From contig WRFT01000086.1 in the NCBI GenBank assembly GCA_009776385.1, positions 1 to 7,784 of the forward strand: a DNA stretch of 7,784 nt, read 5' to 3'. The notes under the pieces are model-generated. The model saw only the letters and a list, made by a program, of their open reading frames with translations. It searched no databases and was not told the origin of the DNA. The position numbers and the translations under genes were made by a program. This document shows, in pieces, positions 6,015 through 7,784 of this stretch (the first letter of the stretch is position 1; every line of letters begins with the position of its first letter). This DNA comes from Clostridia bacterium. GTDB lineage: Bacteria > Bacillota > Clostridia > Christensenellales > Aristaeellaceae.

Positions 6015-6953
6015 ATGTATAAAAGCATAGGACAAAAGATAATCAACCGAATAGAGCGAAAGCTGAATATCCCCGCTTTGGCGGATAAGCTGGCTAACGC
6101 CTTATCGCCGTCTGATTTCAACTCGCTGATGACCGAGCTGTATGCCATGCGAGCCGCAAAAATATCCCCCGGTGATATGCTTCAGTTGTACGCACAAAAC
6201 GGTTACGCGAAGCCTGCCGAATGTGACGCCGTACAATACCGCCGATTGGAACTGGATATGCTGCTGGCTGCCCGGGAAAGAGGGGTACGCAGTGTCATCC
6301 TGTCTCCCGCATCCCTGTTTGGGTGCTGTTCCGTTTTTGGCGCCGTCAGTCAAAATAAAATGATATCCGCGACCCGCAACCTTGAAATGGTGTCGGACGC
6401 CACCAATATGCTGGCGTTGCATGCGGCGGCAGGCATCAAGGAGGGGACGATTAACCATGCCGATGCGCCCGTCCACCTTTGCGCCACCCATCGGCATATA
6501 CGTTATCAATCGGAATTCGGTACGGGCATGCTGCCGCATTTCGGCATCTATACGATGGTGAGCGCGGGCAAAAGCCGCAGCTCCTACGCGTTTGAAATAG
6601 AAGCGTTCTTGTTCCATCTGCGGTTTTACAGTGATTACTGGATGCGGAAGCAGGGTTCCGCGTTATCCGTGTCCTTTCACCGCAGAGGGGGATATAAAGA
6701 CCCGGACGGCTTCTTTTACCGTGTCACCGAGGCGGTCAAAGCAAATGGGACCGGTATTCACATTTTATCCGGCGAGCAAAAAAGCGAAACGGCCTATTAT
6801 AAAGGATTGCAAGCCACGCTTTATGCCGATGTCGGCGGCAACCGAGTCGAGATAGGCGACATGGGGTTGACGGACTGGACCCAAAAGCTTTTAAACAACA
6901 AAAGCGAGCGGCTGCTCATCAGCGCGATGGCGCTGGACAGGCAAATGTCGTGA
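6015..6953 (+). CDS. Conserved-looking protein of unknown function (312 aa)
   Basis: I cannot assign a named family. The product is soluble: no signal peptide and no convincing membrane segment. A helical N-terminal part (1-90) precedes a mixed region with motif-like stretches: SQNKMISATRNLEMVSDATN (112-131), the histidine/arginine-rich THRHIRYQ (158-165), PHFGIYTMVSAGKSRSSYAF (174-193), and GDMGLTDWTQKLL (281-293). Such dense His, Arg and Asp patterns suggest an enzyme or nucleotide-binding protein, and THRHIR faintly recalls motif 2 of class II aminoacyl-tRNA synthetases, but this is too weak for a call. The ribosome site is poor (AAAAGGCGG, with AAGG ending 13 nt before the ATG). It is followed after 36 bp by the methyltransferase gene with no terminator between, so the two are probably one operon. 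Confidence 0.85.
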   Translation: MYKSIGQKIINRIERKLNIPALADKLANALSPSDFNSLMTELYAMRAAKISPGDMLQLYAQNGYAKPAECDAVQYRRLELDMLLAARERGVRSVILSPASLFGCCSVFGAVSQNKMISATRNLEMVSDATNMLALHAAAGIKEGTINHADAPVHLCATHRHIRYQSEFGTGMLPHFGIYTMVSAGKSRSSYAFEIEAFLFHLRFYSDYWMRKQGSALSVSFHRRGGYKDPDGFFYRVTEAVKANGTGIHILSGEQKSETAYYKGLQATLYADVGGNRVEIGDMGLTDWTQKLLNNKSERLLISAMALDRQMS

Positions 6954-6989
6954 ACACCGGGATAATGCAATGGGAAGGCGGAATGAACA

Positions 6990-7784
6990 ATGGATCAAAC
7001 GACGAAAATCATTCAGGATTATTATAACGCCTCCGTTGACAAAGAATGGAACCGCATTGCGGACAGGCCGGAGTTTTTACTAACCTGCCGTATGCTGGAC
7101 CGCTATATTCAACCGGGCGATACGGTGCTGGATATCGGCGGCGGGCCGGGACGCTATTCGCTGTATCTGGCTGAGAAAGGCTGCGGGGTAACGCTGCTTG
7201 ATTTGTCAGGCGAAAACACAAAGTTCGCCTCACGGCGCGCGGCCGAGCAGGGGCTTTCTATCAAGACCGTAACGGGCGACGCGCGGGAAGCGGATACATT
7301 GGCTGAGGGCCTTTTTGATCATGTTCTGCTCATGGGGCCGATGTACCATCTGTTGGAGGAGCCGGACAGGGTAATTGCCGTCAATGCCGCCTTGCGGCTG
7401 CTCAAGCCCGGCGGAATCATGTATGTCTCTTTTATCAACGCTTTCGCGGGTATAATATACTACATGAAATACGCGCCCGATATGTCGGCGGATACCGGTG
7501 GTGTAGAATTTATTCAAAAAGTCATAGCGGGTCAAAGTTACGCGGGCGATGCCTTTACCAAGGCGTTTTTTATCGACTCAAGAGAGGTGTTGCCCTTTAT
7601 GGAACGGTTCCCGCTTGAAAAAATGCATTACTTCGGGCAGGAAGGGGTAATGGCTCCTTGTGAAATGAACATCATGGGGCAGAGCCGCGAGGTGACAGGC
7701 ATGTGGCTTGACTTAAGCGTTGCCGTTTGGGAACGGGAAGACCTTTTAAACTATTCAGAGCATCTCATGTATGTCGGAAGGAAA
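6990..7784 (+). CDS. Class I SAM-dependent methyltransferase, open at the right edge
   Basis: The frame runs 265 codons from ATG 6990 to the last base with no stop; the end (SEHLMYVGRK) looks close to a natural C-terminus, so little is missing. The Rossmann-type methyltransferase core is complete: motif I VLDIGGGPGRYS (46-57) binds S-adenosylmethionine, the acidic residue after strand 2 is Asp71 in VTLLDLS, motif III-like TGDAR (95-99) follows, then FDHVLLMGPMYHL (109-121) and LRLLKPGGIMYVSF (135-148). The substrate cannot be told from sequence; a small molecule is a guess from the size and lack of an RNA- or protein-binding domain. AAGGCGG sits 8 nt before the ATG. It is probably co-transcribed with the preceding unknown gene, whose product might share its pathway. 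Confidence 0.9.
   Translation, partial: MDQTTKIIQDYYNASVDKEWNRIADRPEFLLTCRMLDRYIQPGDTVLDIGGGPGRYSLYLAEKGCGVTLLDLSGENTKFASRRAAEQGLSIKTVTGDAREADTLAEGLFDHVLLMGPMYHLLEEPDRVIAVNAALRLLKPGGIMYVSFINAFAGIIYYMKYAPDMSADTGGVEFIQKVIAGQSYAGDAFTKAFFIDSREVLPFMERFPLEKMHYFGQEGVMAPCEMNIMGQSREVTGMWLDLSVAVWEREDLLNYSEHLMYVGRK

Noticed and set aside
6102..6617. 171-codon minus-strand frame inside the 6015 gene
   Set aside because: Its sense-strand partner has motif-like conserved blocks and operon context; this frame looks like an antisense shadow.

Overview
The window looks like a piece of a low-to-mid G+C Gram-positive chromosome, most likely an uncultured Clostridia-type Firmicute. The support is a type III glutamine synthetase, strong sigma-A style promoters, purine-rich Shine-Dalgarno sites, a secreted internalin-like leucine-rich-repeat protein, and short gene spacing. 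The lineage is an inference. There are no rRNA or tRNA genes, insertion sequences, phage genes or CRISPR arrays that I can see. Base composition varies by eye: the glutamine synthetase is GC-rich and the leucine-rich-repeat gene is visibly more AT-rich.

Layout from left to right. Positions 1-1826 (minus) hold most of a type III glutamine synthetase (glnN) whose C-terminus lies outside the window. Divergent from it, 1976-2446 (plus) encodes a 156-residue single-pass membrane protein with a good promoter. Convergent with that, and only 8 bp away, is a CTP synthase homologue (pyrG, 2455-4104, minus) with its own near-consensus promoter. Upstream on the same strand is a secreted leucine-rich-repeat protein (4229-5680). 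A 334-bp control region (5681-6014) separates it from a rightward pair: a 312-residue protein of a family I do not recognise (6015-6953) and a class I SAM-dependent methyltransferase (6990 to the right edge).

The most striking observation is in the CTP synthase. The N-terminal synthetase half keeps its P-loop, metal and nucleotide residues. In the C-terminal glutaminase domain, the catalytic cysteine of the nucleophile elbow (usual motif GICLGMQ) is glycine (AIGFGMQ, Gly382). The His and Glu of the triad are kept (His507, Glu509). The loop that couples glutamine hydrolysis to CTP formation and the TMRLG motif near the GTP site are also altered. The simplest reading is a CTP synthase that can use only free ammonia, or a specialised or regulatory paralogue. 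The nearby glutamine synthetase is also unusual at several family-conserved positions, so both ammonia/glutamine enzymes here deserve a second look.

Three of the four promoters proposed here carry an inverted repeat at the -10 box or start point (near 1905, 4140 and 5856). The rightward transcript at 6015 begins with a hairpin and T-tract that could act as an attenuator.
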